Assembly (NCBI GenBank): GCA_947446835.1
Contig: CANFHS010000123.1
Span: 1-7,200, forward strand
Origin: Bacteriovoracaceae bacterium
GTDB taxonomy: Bacteria > Bdellovibrionota > UBA1018
Reading direction: 5' to 3'
Length of the DNA stretch: 7,200 nucleotides
Shown: positions 6,142 through 7,200 of the stretch, one piece after another
How the letters are laid out: the number at the start of each line of letters is the position of its first letter
Numbering within the stretch: position 1 is the stretch's first letter
Notes under the pieces: generated by a model
Told to the model about the DNA's origin: nothing
The model's database searches: none
The model's input: the letters and a program-made list of their open reading frames with translations, nothing else
Program-made: the position numbers and the translations under genes

Positions 6142-7200
6142 ATGTCAACCGAGCGTGTCCAGAAAATCCTGGCCCAGACCGGAATCGCCTCGCGCCGCAA
6201 GGCGGAGGAACTGATCCGCGAAGGCCGCGTCACCTTGAACGGGAAACAGGCCCAGCTCGGGGATCAGGCAGACCTGTCCAAAGATTCGATCAAGGTCGAC
6301 GGCAAGTTGCTTCGCATGGCCGACAAGGAAGCCCATGTCTACGTCGCGTTCCACAAGCCTCGCGGCGTGATCTCGATGTTCGCGGACCCGCAGAAGCGCC
6401 CGCACCTGGGCGACTACCTGGGGGGCGTGCAGGCCCGGCTTTTTCCGGTGGGACGCCTGGACTTCCTGGCCGAAGGACTGCTGCTGCTGACCAACGACGG
6501 CGAGATCGCCGAGAAGCTCCAGAAGAGCGACAAGATTCCGCGCGTGTACTGGGTGCGCGTCAAGGGCCACCCCGAGCGCGCCCTGATCGACCGCCTGGCC
6601 AAAGGCGGCCGCATCGAAGGCAAGCTCATCCAGCCGCACTCGGTGCGCCTGGCTGCCGACCTGTCCAGCCGCTCCAAGATCGAAGTGGTCATGGTGGGCG
6701 ACGGTTCGGCCGACCTGCAGGCCCTGTTCGAGCAAAAAGGATTCCTGGCCGACAAGATCGTGCGCCAGTCCATCGGCCAGCTTTCGCTGGGCAGCCTGAA
6801 GCCCGGTGAATACCGCCTGCTGCGCAAGAGCCAGCTGGAGGCCGTCATCGAGCAGCCCGAGCTGGCGCTTCAGCGCATCGAGCGCGAAGCCGAAAAGACC
6901 CGCGAATGGGCCCAGAAAGTGGAAGCGCGCCACGAGGCCGATCGTGCCCGCGAGGAAGAAGCCGCCGCAGGCCTGACCCCTTCCGGCAGCCGCGGCGCTT
7001 CGCGCGCCCCGAGAATCACGCCCGCCGCCGAAGTCCGCAAGGGCGCAGCCGGCGCCCGGCGCCCCTCCGTTCGTCCGGCGCGGTCCGGCGCGGGCGAACG
7101 CCCCCGCCCCTCGCGCGCGTTCGGCGACAAGCCCAAGTTCGGCGAGAAGCGCGCGTTCGGCGACAAACCCAAGTTCGGCGAGAAGCGCGCGTTCGGCGAC
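6142..7200 (+). CDS. rluB: Ribosomal large-subunit pseudouridine synthase, RluB/RsuA family (3' end outside window)
   Basis: Enzymes of this family isomerise a specific uridine in rRNA to pseudouridine; RluB acts on 23S rRNA. All 353 visible codons are open. Residues 1-60 form an S4-like RNA-binding domain (ERVQKILAQTGIASRRKAEELI, then GRVTLNGK). The catalytic domain begins with VAFHKPRGVISMFADPQKRP (68-87) and contains the active-site motif PVGRLDFLAEGLLLLTNDG (102-120), where Asp107 is the expected nucleophile. RVYWVRVKG (134-142) and IGQLSLGSLKPGEYRLL (211-227) are also typical. The usual basic motif before the last strand is missing: where relatives carry an R/Q/V/R/R-type run, this protein has GSADLQALF (188-196). 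After about residue 235 come a charged helix (236-278) and a low-complexity tail rich in R, A, P, G and S with tandem repeats from 325. It starts 21 bases from the divergent GT87-like gene. Family assignment is firm; RluB rather than another RsuA-family member is inferred from the scpAB neighbourhood and the tail. Confidence 0.9.
   Translation, partial: MSTERVQKILAQTGIASRRKAEELIREGRVTLNGKQAQLGDQADLSKDSIKVDGKLLRMADKEAHVYVAFHKPRGVISMFADPQKRPHLGDYLGGVQARLFPVGRLDFLAEGLLLLTNDGEIAEKLQKSDKIPRVYWVRVKGHPERALIDRLAKGGRIEGKLIQPHSVRLAADLSSRSKIEVVMVGDGSADLQALFEQKGFLADKIVRQSIGQLSLGSLKPGEYRLLRKSQLEAVIEQPELALQRIEREAEKTREWAQKVEARHEADRAREEEAAAGLTPSGSRGASRAPRITPAAEVRKGAAGARRPSVRPARSGAGERPRPSRAFGDKPKFGEKRAFGDKPKFGEKRAFGD
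7114..7200 (+). repeat. 36-base tandem repeat coding RAFGDKPKFGEK in the pseudouridine synthase tail
   Basis: Two full copies (7114-7149 and 7150-7185) differ at one base (AAG at 7129-7131 against AAA at 7165-7167, synonymous). A third begins at 7186 and is cut by the window end after 15 matching bases. Each unit is itself two related hexapeptides, of the form (R/P)(A/K)FG(D/E)K, so an 18-base ancestor is likely. The array continues to the right by an unknown amount. Confidence 0.95.

Noticed and set aside
6143..6148. A perfect TTGACA on the minus strand just upstream of the GT87-like gene
   Set aside because: No -10-like hexamer lies 16-18 bases downstream (those positions read TCTGGC, CTGGCG or TGGCGT), and the resulting transcript would start inside the gene after its GTG.
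7114..7200. The 36-base repeats as a CRISPR array
   Set aside because: Copies are directly adjacent with no spacers, stay in the reading frame and encode a regular dodecapeptide, so they are a protein-coding tandem repeat.

Overview
This is a GC-rich window (roughly two thirds G+C by eye, with strong G/C at third codon positions) from a bacterial chromosome. It carries conserved housekeeping genes in a familiar order: the 3' end of tryptophanyl-tRNA synthetase (trpS), then scpA and scpB, which encode the kleisin and winged-helix partners of SMC condensin, and, further right, a large-ribosomal-subunit-type pseudouridine synthase (RluB/RsuA family). The trpS-scpA-scpB-rluB neighbourhood occurs in several Gram-negative phyla. 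The base composition and protein style suggest a deltaproteobacterial-type lineage or an acidobacterial one such as the Holophagae, but nothing in the window fixes the taxon.

Layout: trpS (partial, +) ends at 544. A 76-base gap carries a good sigma-70-like promoter, and scpA (+, TTG start) follows. scpB (+) starts 9 bases after scpA ends, so the two are almost certainly co-transcribed. At 2756 the direction changes. Two genes on the minus strand, read right to left, fill 2782-6120. The first to be transcribed encodes a polytopic GT-C fold membrane protein of the GT87/DUF2029 type. After a 54-base gap with a perfect 8-bp hairpin comes a 698-residue exported protein that I do not recognise. Only 21 bases beyond the GT87-like start, the pseudouridine synthase gene starts on the plus strand and runs off the window.

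ScpA and ScpB would bind the SMC ATPase and act in chromosome compaction and segregation. The pseudouridine synthase would modify 23S rRNA. The two minus-strand genes look like an accessory pair (a polyprenyl-phosphate-sugar-dependent glycosyltransferase plus an envelope protein) inserted between scpB and the synthase gene.

The main points of interest are the long acidic N-terminal and charged C-terminal extensions on ScpB; the uncharacterised exported protein and its link to the GT87-like gene; the hairpin between them; a pseudouridine synthase whose usual basic motif III is replaced by non-basic residues; and a nearly perfect 36-base tandem repeat in that gene's basic tail. No mobile element, CRISPR array or RNA gene was seen, and I do not see convincing evidence of a wholly new system.
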